Shown one piece after another: positions 51,301 through 59,778 of a DNA stretch of 64,000 nucleotides. The stretch's first letter is position 1. Each line of letters starts with the position of its first letter. The translations under genes were made by a program, and so were the position numbers. A model generated the notes under the pieces. That model did no database searches. It was not told the origin of the DNA and worked only from the letters and a program-made list of their open reading frames with translations. This DNA is from Solirubrobacterales bacterium (GTDB taxonomy: Bacteria > Actinomycetota > Thermoleophilia > Solirubrobacterales > 70-9), in assembly GCA_025936755.1 (NCBI GenBank), contig JAICSS010000010.1, forward strand, positions 1-64,000, in the 5' to 3' direction.

Positions 51301-52034
51301 AGCGTCACCGAGGTGAGGTTGCTCGATTCGTAGGCATATTTGACTTTGCGGCCCAGGGGGTCTTCGACGCTCGTCACCTGGCTTCCGGTGTAGGCGAAGA
51401 TCAGTTCCCTGCCCGCACTGTCTTTGGCTTTGGTCAGCTTGCCGGATTCGTAGGTGAAGGTGATCGCGTTGCCGTTGCGGTCCTTCTGTTCGGTCAGTTG
51501 ACCCGTCGAGTTGAAATCAAGCTTTTCCTGGGTCGGGAGCGTAAAGACGTAGCTTTCGCCTTCTTTGACCAGGGTCGCCTGGATCCAAATTCCGGGGACG
51601 TATTTGCCGCCTTCGAGATTGAAGGCGGCGGTGGCGCCGTTTTCCTGGACGACCGTTACCGCGCCGGATTCCGCGTTGAATTCCAGGTGGGAGCTATAGG
51701 GGCCCGACCAGCCATAGCCCCAGGCGCCGCTCGATTTGGCTTCGGCGGCGGCCTGGGAGTTATAGGAACGGGTGACGTGGAGACCGGGACCACGGCCACT
51801 CAAAGCAAGATCGGTCTCTTCCTCGGACTGGTTGCCCGTGGCGCAATTCACCGGTGCTCCGTGGCTGCATTGGGACTGGGAGACGGGTGGACTCGCCGGA
51901 TTGCTCTGACCTGACGTGTCGGTCGGGGGCACGTACGGTTCGATTGGGCAGGCGAGGGCGTAGGTGGATGCGAGGCCGGCCGTGGCGAGGAGGGCCAGGA
52001 GGCAGACGAGGACTGCTCTGGCCCGGAGGGTCAT
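48342..52034 (-). CDS. Secreted RHS/YD-repeat protein with unknown C-terminal tip
   Basis: 1230 residues. Signal peptide (VCLLALLATAGLASTYALA), then an N-terminal beta domain, then more than twenty YD repeats (such as TDPLGHETKFAYDKNGNVES) from about residue 170 to 900. The RHS core end is YDPASDQFLAVDPI and GEPYAYVADDPVNRSDALGL. The last ~174 residues (1057-1230) are a different, helix-rich, Trp-containing tip that would be the variable effector part. I recognise no nuclease or other toxin motif in it, and no immunity-like gene follows. Composition is less GC-rich than neighbours. Confidence 0.92.
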   Translation of the reverse strand: MTLRARAVLVCLLALLATAGLASTYALACPIEPYVPPTDTSGQSNPASPPVSQSQCSHGAPVNCATGNQSEEETDLALSGRGPGLHVTRSYNSQAAAEAKSSGAWGYGWSGPYSSHLEFNAESGAVTVVQENGATAAFNLEGGKYVPGIWIQATLVKEGESYVFTLPTQEKLDFNSTGQLTEQKDRNGNAITFTYESGKLTKAKDSAGRELIFAYTGSQVTSVEDPLGRKVKYAYESSNLTSVTLPGEETARWKFKYDASHELTEMTDGRGGVVKTEYDEKHRVKKQTDPAERVIKFEYGESGGRRTTTITEPNGSTTFEKFNEAGEPLEVIRAKGTGLERKTTDEYNEAYEVVKATDALGHSTTYEYSEAGDRTLEKDAEGDEAKWTYNATHDVETETTPKGEKTTYKRDSHGNVEAIERPAPGETTQKSTFKHTSNGDLESATDPLGHETKFEYDTYGDLKAQIDPEGDKRTWTYNKDGEQETEVSPRGNEESAKASEFETKTERDNQGRPKKITDPLGHETKFAYDKNGNVESTTDALGHVTKYTYDADDERTKVEEANGDITEVAYDSMGEVKSRTDGNSHTTKYERDALEQLTETIDPLERKTKREYDAAGNLKKSEDALGRTISYSYDAANRLKEVNYSEEATHDVTFKYDKDGNVVEMTDGTGTTTKEYDQLDRLTEVKNGAKEVVKYKYDLGNQQTELTYPNGKAVKRAFDKAARVEKITDWLGYETTFSYNRDSQVQGTSFPGETSDAYTYNKADQLTEIANSKKGEPRGSLSYTRDKLGQIEKDLEPGQEVPEYKYEYDSANRLTKSNSTVLEYDKANNPTKIGSVTYTYDKADEIATASNGTFEFNKLGQRIKETPTGGTAIPYAYDQAGNLISTKSGGVESTFKYDGTGLLSTETANASTYALAWDVSSGLPLLLRSGDEYFVYGPGGIPVEQILASKETATSLHHDQLGSIRALTNEVGEITGAYAYGPTGEVSSHIGEDSASMGFAGQYRMHTGKQLIYMRARTYDPASDQFLAVDPIVGVTGEPYAYVADDPVNRSDALGLASALGCDPVGDENGGLPGQQSGWRDWFSSAWGAVTHVLQSGVETVNNVLENVFKGVADTIYESFNRTLALGRSRADVVDDAYDSAAGEGLASALDAFGQDWLAAATRLKGELGDRMQVWDAVEPDLQAGWAYLKDGFIKGVVKIPGWIDGGYGFLEEYPEWWEFQAAFGEMEGH

Positions 52035-52102
52035 CCGGTCAACTTGTGTCGAATGAGTTTAGAACCTTGACCATTTGGGTACTATCGCATACCTTTTTTG
52101 GA

Positions 52103-52825
52103 ATGCAAGGGCCGAAGAGCGTAAAACTGGGGTATCTCCCTCTCGTGCTTGTCCCCCTGGTGATTGTCGTTGCTGTCGTCATGACGACCGGCGATGGCAC
52201 CTCAGCGGTCGAGAGCAAGGCCTTCTCAACCGGGGAAAAGAGCGCGATCAGGCGCACCACGGCGTTGCTTGCCGACATCCCCCAGCACGGATCGGCCCTC
52301 GGAAGTCCTAAAGCACCGGTCACGCTCCAGTTCTTCGGCGATCTCCAGTGCGCGGATTCCCGGCGGGTGATGCTGGGGGCTCTTCCCTTCCTGATCCGTC
52401 ATTGGGTGCGCGAGGGCAAACTACGCATCCTCTACCGCTCAACAAAGACCGACACCCTGGTCCCATCCGAATTCAGAAGCCAGCAGGCGGCAGCGCTCGC
52501 AGCCGGACGGCAAGACCGGATGTGGACCTATGTCGATCTCTTCTATCGGGAGCAGCGTCCGGAGCACACCCGCTATGCGGATGGTGCCTTCCTCGAAGGA
52601 ATCGCCGAACAGACGGGCATGGACATGCGGCGCTGGGCGAAGGACCGCAGCCCTTGGAGGTGGGCCAAGAAACTCGAAGCCGACGCCTTTGCCACCGTGC
52701 TCAAAGGGCTGGACAACACCCCCTCGTTCTTGATCGGACCGACGGGCGGGGAAACCCAAGCCCTCTACCACTTCACCTTCGAAGAACCCGGAGCCTTCAA
52801 CGAAGCGATCAGGGGCCTGCTGTAG
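52103..52825 (+). CDS. DsbA-like thioredoxin-fold protein with a single cysteine
   Basis: 240 residues. Membrane anchor near the N-terminus (YLPLVLVPLVIVVAVVMTTG), then a DsbA-type domain: VTLQFFGDLQCADSRR, where the usual CxxC reads CADS, and cis-Pro segment DNTPSFLIG. The single Cys suggests an isomerase-like, reductase or binding role in the periplasm/cell wall rather than standard oxidation. The start is uncertain because no ribosome-binding site is clear. Divergent from the RHS gene. Confidence 0.8.
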   Translation: MQGPKSVKLGYLPLVLVPLVIVVAVVMTTGDGTSAVESKAFSTGEKSAIRRTTALLADIPQHGSALGSPKAPVTLQFFGDLQCADSRRVMLGALPFLIRHWVREGKLRILYRSTKTDTLVPSEFRSQQAAALAAGRQDRMWTYVDLFYREQRPEHTRYADGAFLEGIAEQTGMDMRRWAKDRSPWRWAKKLEADAFATVLKGLDNTPSFLIGPTGGETQALYHFTFEEPGAFNEAIRGLL

Positions 52826-52844
52826 GAGCCCTTAGCTCCACTAG

Positions 52845-52918
52845 CGCCCCCGGCTGGATTCGAACCAGCGACCGTCGGATTAGAAGTCCGATGCTCTATC
52901 CGGCTGAGCTACGGGGGC
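52845..52918 (-). tRNA. tRNA-Arg (TCT)
   Basis: Complete cloverleaf: acceptor GCCCCCG/CGGGGGC, D-arm GCTCAGCCGGATAGAGC, anticodon stem TCGGA/TCCGA with loop CTTCTAA (anticodon TCT), T-arm GCTGGTTCGAATCCAGC, discriminator G, no encoded CCA. A truncated copy lies at 48069-48114. Confidence 0.97.
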
Positions 52919-52968
52919 CAGAGGGTCAAGATTAGGCGGTGGCTGGGCGGCTCGCTTAGGATCCGGCG

Positions 52969-53775
52969 ATGGCGAAGGTCGAGGTCGGGGGGCGGGAGTT
53001 CCACTATGAGCGGGGAGGCTCGGGGGAGCCGCTGCTGCTGATCCAGGGGATGAGCGGGACGCATGTGTCGTGGGGGCAGCCGTTCCGGGAGGCGCTGGAA
53101 GGGAGCTTCGACGTCGTCGCCTTCGACAATCGCGGGATCGGATTGTCGGGGCCGGTCGAGGGGCCGTTCACGATCGTCGAGATGGCCGAGGACACGGTGG
53201 GGCTGCTCGAGGAGCTGGAGCTCGGGAGCGCGCACGTGGTCGGCATCTCGATGGGCGGGATGATCGCCCAGGAGCTGGCCCTGGCCGAGCCGGGACGGCT
53301 GCGCTCGCTGACGCTCGGCTGCACCTATTGCGGCGGGCCCGGTTCGAGGCTGATGCCGAGGGAGAACGTGGAGAAGCTGGCCGCCGGGATGATGTCCGGC
53401 GACCGGGACAAGGCCATCCGGGCCAGCTACGAAGTCAACCTCTCCCCCTCCTTCCGCGCCGACGAGGACGCCTACGCGGGCTTCCACGAGATGGCGATCT
53501 CGGTGCCGGCGAGGAAAGCGACGATCGAACTGCAGGCGCAGGCGATCTTCGGTCACGACACCAGCGGCCGCCTCGGCGGGATCTCGGCCCCGACGCTGAT
53601 CCTCCATGGCACCGCCGACGGCGTCCTCCCCTTCGCCAACGGCGAGCAGATCGCCTCGCTGCTACCGGGGGCGCGCTTCGAGCCGCTCGCGGACGTCGGC
53701 CACATGTTCTGGTGGGAGCAGCCGCAGCGCTCCGCCGAGCTGATCCGCGAGCACGCGCTCGCGGCGGCCCGCTAG
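52969..53775 (+). CDS. Alpha/beta-fold hydrolase
   Basis: 268 residues. HYERGGSGEPLLLIQGMSG oxyanion region, DNRGIGLS, nucleophile elbow GISMGGM (Ser about 98), Asp in LHGTADGVLP and catalytic His in ADVGHMFWWEQP. It resembles 3-oxoadipate enol-lactonase/haloperoxidase-like hydrolases; substrate unknown. AGGA precedes the ATG. Its stop abuts the convergent membrane gene at 53776. Confidence 0.9.
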   Translation: MAKVEVGGREFHYERGGSGEPLLLIQGMSGTHVSWGQPFREALEGSFDVVAFDNRGIGLSGPVEGPFTIVEMAEDTVGLLEELELGSAHVVGISMGGMIAQELALAEPGRLRSLTLGCTYCGGPGSRLMPRENVEKLAAGMMSGDRDKAIRASYEVNLSPSFRADEDAYAGFHEMAISVPARKATIELQAQAIFGHDTSGRLGGISAPTLILHGTADGVLPFANGEQIASLLPGARFEPLADVGHMFWWEQPQRSAELIREHALAAAR

Positions 53776-55995
53776 CTATTCGATCGGTTCTTCGCCGACG
53801 ATTTCCGGCCGCTTTTCCGGCTTGCACGCCTTCGGGTCGAGCTTGCCTTCGACCTTGAAGACGTAATCGGGCTGCGGTGAGGCTTTGGTGTCCTTGACGA
53901 CGAGCTTCGCCGCCGGGTCGTTCTTGACCCAGGCGAAGACGGGGAACTGGTAGGGGTTGGGGACGCCGGAGTTGTAGGGGCCGGTGTCCTGGGTGTACTG
54001 ACTCATCACCAGATAGTCATAGTCGCCCTGGTTGATCAGGGCGCGCAGCTGCTCGCAGGTGGTCGGCAGGCGGTTCGACCCGTGCGGCCCGTGGACGCCG
54101 ATGTATTCGACGCGGTTGGTCGCGTCGTTGCCGTAGAAGCCGTACTGGCCGAAGATGATCTGGCTGGAGCCGATGATCCCGATCCGCTGGTCGTGCAGCT
54201 TCTGGGTGTAGACGTAGGCTTCCTTCGGGCCGCCTTCGCCGAGGAACGGGTCGGGGTTGACGTAGTGCTGGTCGGCGTACTGGACCTGCTGGGCGCGCCC
54301 CAGCACCACCGCCAGCAGCAGCAGCGCCACCGCCCCGCCCGCGACCGCGGCGCGGCTGACGCTCCAGCGCGTCCGCGCCAGCGAGAGCGCCGCCGGCGCC
54401 CAGACCAGGCACAGGGTCAGGAAGACCGTGCCGACGATGTAGGAGGTGAACCAGCGCGGCGTCGTCAGCACCGTGATCGCGAAGACGACGGTGAGGAAGA
54501 GCAGCGTCTGCCAGGCCCGCCGGTCGGGCGCCCGGATCGGCCGCGCCAGCGGCAGCATCGCCATCGCCAGGACCAGTCCCGGCACCAGGTAGCGGGTGTT
54601 GGTGAAGAACCCGGTCGGCGACCCCTCCTGCCCGGCGGCGGTCAGCGGCGTGAAGAGGTAGACCACCGCGGTCAGCAGCGAGGCGACCGCGATCACCCGC
54701 AGGACCTTGTTGCGCGAGCGCCAGGCGATGTAGACGGCGGCGCTTACGGCGAGGATCAGGATCAGCGGCCAGAGCGGCCCGAGGGCGTTGTCGAGCTCGG
54801 GGAAGAACCAGCGCCGGTAGATGGTCGGGTCGGTGAGGTAGTGGGAGACCGAGAAGCGCGGCCGCGGGTCGAGCGGCATCTGATCGGGCTTGGGCAGGTT
54901 GAGCGGCCCGAACTTGGTGATCGGGATCGGATTGCCCCCGGTCTTGATCGCCGCCCGCAGGTACCAGTAGCCGCCGACGACCAGCATCGGCAGCCCCATC
55001 ACCCAGGCCGTCGTCCAGCGCCGTCCCCGGCCGCTGAAGACGATGACGCCGAGCGTGATCGCCACCACCGGCACGAGGAAGGTCGTCTTCACCGAGGCGG
55101 CGAGCCCGGCCGCGATCCCGGCCATTATCAGCGGCCCCTTGTCGAGCAGCGGCGCGTCGCGCTCCGGCGCGTCCTGCACCGCCCCGGCCGCGGGCGCCCG
55201 TCGCTGATGGCCGTTGATCAGGAAGGCGGCGAAGGCGAGCAGGAAGGCCAGGCCCATGATGTCGTTCCGCGCCTCGCCGGGCTGGGTTTCGATCATCACC
55301 CCGGAGTCGAGGACGATCGCCGCCGCGACCAGCGTCGCCGGCCCGACCTTGTAGGGGCGGCCCATGCACCAGGCGGCCAGCAGCCCGATCGGCAGCCAGA
55401 TCATGTTCTGCAGCGGCGCCAGCCAGTCGCTCTTGAAGAGGACGATCGTCGAAGCGTTGATCAGCTCGGTGCTGGCGGGGTAGAACCAGGCGGCCAGCCG
55501 CAGCGGGTCGGTGTAGTGGAGGTGGACCGTCGAGTGTTCCTGGGCGATGAACGCCGAGAAGGGCATGTGGTACCAGGTCGTGTCGCCGCCGAACATGCCG
55601 AAGTCGAGGCTCGACTGGGTGGGGAAGGTCCACTCGGCGACGGTCCAGGAGGCGACCCCGAGGGCGATCAGCAGGGCGATGGTCTCGACCCGCGGCGCCG
55701 CCACCTCGCGCCCGAGGCCGCCGGCTTTCGAGCGTCCGAGCGCCGCGGCGCCGAGCCCGACGCCGATGCAGAGGACGACGATCCAGCCGAAGTAGAGGGC
55801 ACTGAGCGAACCGAGGACCTGGAGGCAGACGACGAGCATCGCCACCGCCAGGGTCGCCTCGGCGAGCCGGGCCAGGGCGCCGCTGAATTCGGGCACGATC
55901 CAGCGCCGCAGCCAGTAGCCGCCGAGGGCGAGCGCCGAGACGATCCCGATCAGGGCGAGGCTGCCGGCGATGTAGGAGCCGAAGGAGGGGGCCAC
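53776..55995 (-). CDS. Large membrane glycosyltransferase-like protein
   Basis: 739 residues, about twelve membrane helices from residue 10 to 570, then a C-terminal soluble domain (about 590-739). The first large loop contains FGGDTTWYHMPFSAFIAQEHSTVHLH, a dolichyl/polyprenyl-phosphate-mannose (GT-C) type position for acidic catalytic residues. Function in cell-wall glycan assembly is probable, not proven. It follows msrA by 13 nt. Confidence 0.7.
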   Translation of the reverse strand: MAPSFGSYIAGSLALIGIVSALALGGYWLRRWIVPEFSGALARLAEATLAVAMLVVCLQVLGSLSALYFGWIVVLCIGVGLGAAALGRSKAGGLGREVAAPRVETIALLIALGVASWTVAEWTFPTQSSLDFGMFGGDTTWYHMPFSAFIAQEHSTVHLHYTDPLRLAAWFYPASTELINASTIVLFKSDWLAPLQNMIWLPIGLLAAWCMGRPYKVGPATLVAAAIVLDSGVMIETQPGEARNDIMGLAFLLAFAAFLINGHQRRAPAAGAVQDAPERDAPLLDKGPLIMAGIAAGLAASVKTTFLVPVVAITLGVIVFSGRGRRWTTAWVMGLPMLVVGGYWYLRAAIKTGGNPIPITKFGPLNLPKPDQMPLDPRPRFSVSHYLTDPTIYRRWFFPELDNALGPLWPLILILAVSAAVYIAWRSRNKVLRVIAVASLLTAVVYLFTPLTAAGQEGSPTGFFTNTRYLVPGLVLAMAMLPLARPIRAPDRRAWQTLLFLTVVFAITVLTTPRWFTSYIVGTVFLTLCLVWAPAALSLARTRWSVSRAAVAGGAVALLLLAVVLGRAQQVQYADQHYVNPDPFLGEGGPKEAYVYTQKLHDQRIGIIGSSQIIFGQYGFYGNDATNRVEYIGVHGPHGSNRLPTTCEQLRALINQGDYDYLVMSQYTQDTGPYNSGVPNPYQFPVFAWVKNDPAAKLVVKDTKASPQPDYVFKVEGKLDPKACKPEKRPEIVGEEPIE

Positions 55996-56008
55996 GGAGG
56001 CCCGGATG

Positions 56009-56704
56009 CTATTCGGCGCGCCCCCCGGGCACCGCCGCGGTCGGGATGCTGCAGGCGACGCCGGTGCCTTTCAGCCCGCAGTAGCCGTTGGGGACCTTGT
56101 GCAGGTACTGCTGGTGGTAGTCCTCGGCGTAGTAGAAGGGCCCGGCGGGCTCGATCTCGGTCGTGACCTCCTCCCGGCCGGCCTCGCGCAGGGACCGCCC
56201 GTAGGCCTCGCGCGCCATCTCCGCCGTCGCCTTCTGGGCGTCGTCGACGAAGTAGATCCCCGAGCGGTACTGGGTGCCGACGTCGTTGCCCTGGCGCATC
56301 CCCTGGGTCGGGTCGTGCTCCTCGAAGAAGACCTTCAGCAGGTCGGCGTAGGAGACCAGCCGCGGGTCGAAGGCGACCATCACCGCCTCCGCGTGCCCCG
56401 TCTTCGCCGAGCAGACCTCCTCGTAGGTGGGGTTCGGCGTCGTCCCGTCGATGTAGCCGACCGCCGTCGTGTAGACGCCGTCCAGCTCCCAGAACAACCG
56501 CTCCGCGCCCCAGAAGCAGCCGAGCGCGAAGTAGGCGACCTCGACCCCCTCCGGGAAGGGCGGCTCGAGCGGCGTGCCGAGAACCGCGTGGGCGGCGGGC
56601 ACCTCGAAGGCGCGCTCGCTGCGTCCCGGCAGCGCCTCCTCCCGGCTGACCATCCTGGTCTTCTCCGGGTGCATCATCGTCATCAGCTTTCCGAGTCTGT
56701 TCAT
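56009..56704 (-). CDS. msrA: Peptide methionine-S-sulfoxide reductase
   Basis: 231 residues. The catalytic motif [11 protein letters not shown] is present with the Glu/Tyr residues of [27 protein letters not shown] and [20 protein letters not shown] (in part), [14 protein letters not shown] has the resolving-Cys region. It repairs oxidised methionine. A ~50-residue N-terminal extension like that of Actinobacterial MsrA is seen. GGAG precedes the ATG. The next gene downstream is the membrane protein. Confidence 0.95.
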   Translation of the reverse strand: MNRLGKLMTMMHPEKTRMVSREEALPGRSERAFEVPAAHAVLGTPLEPPFPEGVEVAYFALGCFWGAERLFWELDGVYTTAVGYIDGTTPNPTYEEVCSAKTGHAEAVMVAFDPRLVSYADLLKVFFEEHDPTQGMRQGNDVGTQYRSGIYFVDDAQKATAEMAREAYGRSLREAGREEVTTEIEPAGPFYYAEDYHQQYLHKVPNGYCGLKGTGVACSIPTAAVPGGRAE

Positions 56705-56754
56705 CTGAGCCCGTTTCTCCTGGTGGCCGCCTCTCTAGAAGGTAGCGTCTGCGC

Positions 56755-57027
56755 ATGGCCTGCTTGGTGGTCCTGCTCGCTTTCCTCTCGCCCCGGCTGG
56801 CGCTGTTCGCGATCTTCCTCTTCTCCGACCTGTTGAGCCGCGCCTTCGACAGCTGGTTCGTCCCCCTGCTCGGGTTCTTCCTGCTGCCCTGGACGACGCT
56901 CGCCTACGCGGTGATGTGGTCGGCCAGCACCAACCGGGTCGCCGGCTTCGAGTGGTTCATCGTCATCCTCGCCTTCCTCTTCGACCTCGGCTCCTACGCG
57001 AGCCGCGGCCGGGCGCGCCGGAGCTGA
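56755..57027 (+). CDS. Small membrane protein, 90 residues
   Basis: Three or so membrane helices: VVLLAFLSPRLALFAIFLFS, WFVPLLGFFLLPWTTLAYAVMW, WFIVILAFLFDLGSYA. LLGFFLLPWTTLAYA recurs in actinobacterial small membrane proteins, but no function is known. AGG is near the ATG. Confidence 0.75.
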   Translation: MACLVVLLAFLSPRLALFAIFLFSDLLSRAFDSWFVPLLGFFLLPWTTLAYAVMWSASTNRVAGFEWFIVILAFLFDLGSYASRGRARRS

Positions 57028-57035
57028 ACCGGGAG

Positions 57036-57326
57036 TTACTGCTCGACCGGGTAGGCGAGGCGGATCTGGCGCTTGGAGAGGACGAGGAACGAGACCTGGG
57101 TCACGCCCCCGTCCGCCAGAGAGGTGACCTTTGCGTTGGTCAGCGGCACGAATTCGAACTCGCCGCGGTTGAGCGAGTCCGAGAACCGGCTCTGGTAGCC
57201 GGCCGGGGGCAAGGTCAGATCGCCCTCGATCAGCTGGCGGTCGGTTTCGAACACGGCACGCTCGACCCGGCGCCGCTCGCGCGACTCCGTCGGATCGTCC
57301 ACCTGGCTGCCGAATAGCTCTTCCAT
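57036..57326 (-). CDS. Hypothetical protein, 96 residues
   Basis: Soluble, probably beta-rich. RRVERAVFETDRQLIEGDLTL, FVPLTNAKVTSL and VSFLVLSKRQIRLAYP make up the core; the last resembles a ligand- or PilZ-like strand pattern but I cannot assign it. GAAGG lies before the ATG. Convergent with the 90-residue membrane protein gene. Confidence 0.65.
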   Translation of the reverse strand: MEELFGSQVDDPTESRERRRVERAVFETDRQLIEGDLTLPPAGYQSRFSDSLNRGEFEFVPLTNAKVTSLADGGVTQVSFLVLSKRQIRLAYPVEQ

Positions 57327-57372
57327 CTAGAACCTTCTCGGTTCGTTCGGGGAAGAACTTGACTACTGATGC

Positions 57373-57750
57373 CTACTGCGCCGCGTGTTCGGCAGCTTTG
57401 TCGCGCGCTTCGGCCTTCTCCTCCAGCGTCATCGCACCGGGGTGGCCGTCGCCGGGCCAGGGTGAGAGGACCATCAGCAGTCGTGCGTCGGAGCGGGCGA
57501 CGACGGTCCGCCGCTCGCCGGGCTCGAATTCGAAGAGGTGGCCGGCGCCGGCGGAGTCGGAGCCGCCGTCGGCGCCGACGTCGACCTCGCCTTCGACGAC
57601 GATCACCCGCGCCCGCTCGTGCACCTCGTGCTCCTGCAGCTCCTCCCCCGCCGGCAGGTGCAAGAGGATCGTCCGCGCGTCGTCAGCCGAAGCGAGGATC
57701 CGCGGCTGATGCGCCTCGACCTCGACCGTCTTCAGATCCCAACTCTCCAT
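57373..57750 (-). CDS. Cupin-like protein
   Basis: About 125 residues. LHLPAGEELQEHEVHERARVIVVEGEVDV (in part) is a cupin motif 1 with His and Glu ligands, and FEFEPGERRTVVARSDARLLMVLSPWPG is motif 2 with the final His missing, so the metal site may be incomplete. AGGAGG precedes ATG 57750, which decides the start. Confidence 0.8.
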   Translation of the reverse strand: MESWDLKTVEVEAHQPRILASADDARTILLHLPAGEELQEHEVHERARVIVVEGEVDVGADGGSDSAGAGHLFEFEPGERRTVVARSDARLLMVLSPWPGDGHPGAMTLEEKAEARDKAAEHAAQ

Positions 57751-57822
57751 CTGCAACCTCCTTACCCGGGGACGTCTGCGCATTTCCCTACCCGGCGGTC
57801 GACGTTCCTCAACCGTCGTGCA

Positions 57823-57896
57823 TCGGGGTGCCCGGATTCGAACCGGGGACCTCCGCCACCCAAAGGCGGCGCGCTACCAGGCTGCGCCACACCCCG
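57823..57896 (-). tRNA. tRNA-Pro (TGG)
   Basis: Complete cloverleaf: acceptor CGGGGTG/CACCCCG, D-arm GGCGCAGCCTGGTAGCGC, anticodon stem CCGCC/GGCGG with loop TTTGGGT (TGG), T-arm CCCGGTTCGAATCCGGG, discriminator A, no encoded CCA. Confidence 0.96.
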
Positions 57897-57924
57897 TCTG
57901 AGGCAAGTGTAGGTTCTGGGGGCG

Positions 57925-59208
57925 ATGGCGGAGGTGCTTCCTTTCAGGGCGCTGCACTACGACCTCGGGAAGGTCGGCTCGCTGGACGCCGTCGCGGCGC
58001 CTCCCTATGACGTGATCGACGCGGGGCAGCGCCGGGCGCTGCTGGAGCGCTCGCCCTACAACGCGGTCGCGATCGACCTGCCGAAACCGTTCGACCCCGC
58101 CGACCCGGACAGCAATCCCAGCGGCGATCCCTATGCGGAGGCGGCGGCGCGGATCGAGAGCTGGCGCTCCGACGGCGCCCTTATCCAGGACGAGGAGCCC
58201 TCGTTGTGGGCGCTGACCCAGGACTACGTCGCCCCCGACGGCAACCGCTACAGCCGCAACGGGATCCTCGCCCGGGTGCGGGTCGAGGACTACGAGAGCG
58301 GCACCGTCCGCCCCCACGAGCGCACTCACCCCGGCCCCCTGCTCGACCGGCTCGAGCTGACGCGCGCCACCGGCTACAACCTCTCCTCCATCTTCTCCCT
58401 CAGCACCGAGGACGCCTGGCCGCTGGTCGCGCCGGCGCTCCCGGACCAGCCCTGGGGCGAAGCGCGCGACGAAGACGGCACCGTCAACCGGCTCTGGAAG
58501 GTCGAGGATCCCGCCGTTCACGCAGCGGTGAGCGAGTGCCTCGCCTCCGCCCAGCTGCTGATCGCCGACGGCCACCACCGCTACGAGACCGCCCGCGCCT
58601 TCCGCGACGAGGTCGGCGGCGAGGGACCGCACGACTACACGCTGATGTCGCTGACCGGGCTCGACGACCCCGGCCTCCTCGTCTTCCCCACCCACCGCCT
58701 CCTCTCCGGCTTCGCCGACAACCCGGAGCGACAGCAGCGGCTCGGCAACGGGCTGCGCGAGCTCTTCGACGTCACCGAGGTCGCCCGCGAGGAGATCGAT
58801 CCGGCGAGCGAGGACGGCGTCGGCGTCTTCGGCCTCTACGACTCCTTCCACAAGCGCGCCTTCCGGCTGCGGCTCAAGGACCCCGGCGAGGTCGACCGCC
58901 GCCTGGAGGGCAAGCCCGAGGCCTACCGCCGGCTCGACTCGGCGATCCTCGAGACGCTGGTGCTGAAGGGCCTGACGGGAATGAGCGACCACGACATCGA
59001 CGAGCGCGACGGCCTCGAATACGCGAAGAGCGTCGACGCCGCCCTGGCGATGGTCGACGAGGGCGACTACGACGTCGCCTTCATCCAGCGGGGCGTCCCG
59101 GTCGAGCAGGTGAAGGACATCTGCAACACCGACGCGGTGATGCCGCCGAAGTCGACCTTCTTCTTCCCCAAGGTGATGACCGGGTACGCCTTCAACCCGG
59201 TGCGCTGA
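57925..59208 (+). CDS. DUF1015 family protein (SerK-like)
   Basis: 427 residues. Starts with EVLPFRALHYD and AAPPYDVID typical of DUF1015, then IADGHHRYETARAFRDE and the conserved C-terminal DAVMPPKSTFFFPKVMTG. Some family members in archaea (SerK) phosphorylate serine; whether this one does is unknown. It is followed by the adenosyltransferase gene with one base between stop and GTG. Confidence 0.9.
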   Translation: MAEVLPFRALHYDLGKVGSLDAVAAPPYDVIDAGQRRALLERSPYNAVAIDLPKPFDPADPDSNPSGDPYAEAAARIESWRSDGALIQDEEPSLWALTQDYVAPDGNRYSRNGILARVRVEDYESGTVRPHERTHPGPLLDRLELTRATGYNLSSIFSLSTEDAWPLVAPALPDQPWGEARDEDGTVNRLWKVEDPAVHAAVSECLASAQLLIADGHHRYETARAFRDEVGGEGPHDYTLMSLTGLDDPGLLVFPTHRLLSGFADNPERQQRLGNGLRELFDVTEVAREEIDPASEDGVGVFGLYDSFHKRAFRLRLKDPGEVDRRLEGKPEAYRRLDSAILETLVLKGLTGMSDHDIDERDGLEYAKSVDAALAMVDEGDYDVAFIQRGVPVEQVKDICNTDAVMPPKSTFFFPKVMTGYAFNPVR

Positions 59209-59209
59209 C

Positions 59210-59776
59210 GTGGTCAAGATCTACACCAAGAAGGGCGACGACGGGACCACCTCCCTCTGGTACGGCGGCCGCGTCCCCAAGCACCACGGCCGCACCGACG
59301 CCTACGGCACCCTCGACGAGGCCTGCTCGCAGCTCGGCCTGGCCCGCGCCCTCTGCGGGCCCGAGCAGGCCGAGCTGGCCGCCGACCTCCTTCGCCTCCA
59401 GGACGACATCTTCGTCGCCGGCGCCGAGCTGGCGACCGCGCCGGAGGCGGCCGGGCGGCTCGAAGACGGCGTCAGCCGCACCACCGAGGGGATGGTGGGC
59501 GAGCTGGAGGAGCTGATCGACCGCTACATGGCGCGGGTCGAGCTGCCGCCGAAGTTCGTCATACCGGGCGGCAACCAGCTCTCCGCCGCGCTCGACGTCG
59601 CCCGCACCGTCGTCCGCCGCGCCGAGCGCCGGATCTCCGAACTGAACGAAGCCGGCGAGATCGAGGGAGAGACCGTGATCCACTTCGTCAACCGCGCCTC
59701 CGATGCCGTCTACGCGATGGCCCGCTTCGCCGACGTCGACGACCCCGCCCTGTTCGAGGGCCGCGGCAAGGGCTGA
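59210..59776 (+). CDS. Cob(I)alamin adenosyltransferase, PduO type
   Basis: 188 residues. YTKKGDDGTTSLWYGGRVPK is the ATP-binding N-terminus of PduO-type enzymes, with RTDAYGTLDEACSQLGLAR, LQDDIF and the C-terminal VIPGGNQLSAALDVARTVVRRAERR and FVNRASDAVYAMAR (arginines bind ATP). It makes adenosylcobalamin, the cofactor of the mutase at the left window edge. Close coupling to DUF1015, OsmC and SDR genes suggests one operon. Confidence 0.93.
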   Translation: MVKIYTKKGDDGTTSLWYGGRVPKHHGRTDAYGTLDEACSQLGLARALCGPEQAELAADLLRLQDDIFVAGAELATAPEAAGRLEDGVSRTTEGMVGELEELIDRYMARVELPPKFVIPGGNQLSAALDVARTVVRRAERRISELNEAGEIEGETVIHFVNRASDAVYAMARFADVDDPALFEGRGKG

Positions 59777-59778
59777 AC

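Larger units (their letters stand above)
48069..52918. mobile_element. Candidate tRNA-Arg-integrated element (no integrase)
   Basis: The interval is bounded by the tRNA-Arg 3' fragment on the left and the intact tRNA-Arg on the right, in direct orientation, as expected for attachment sites. It contains the RHS gene and the DsbA-like gene, both less GC-rich than the chromosome. No integrase or other mobility gene remains inside, so it is at most a decayed or cargo-only island. Confidence 0.45.

Noticed and set aside
49398-51914. Several + strand frames rich in Phe, Gly and Val opposite the RHS gene
   Set aside because: They are translations of the antisense of YD repeats and repeat with the same period.
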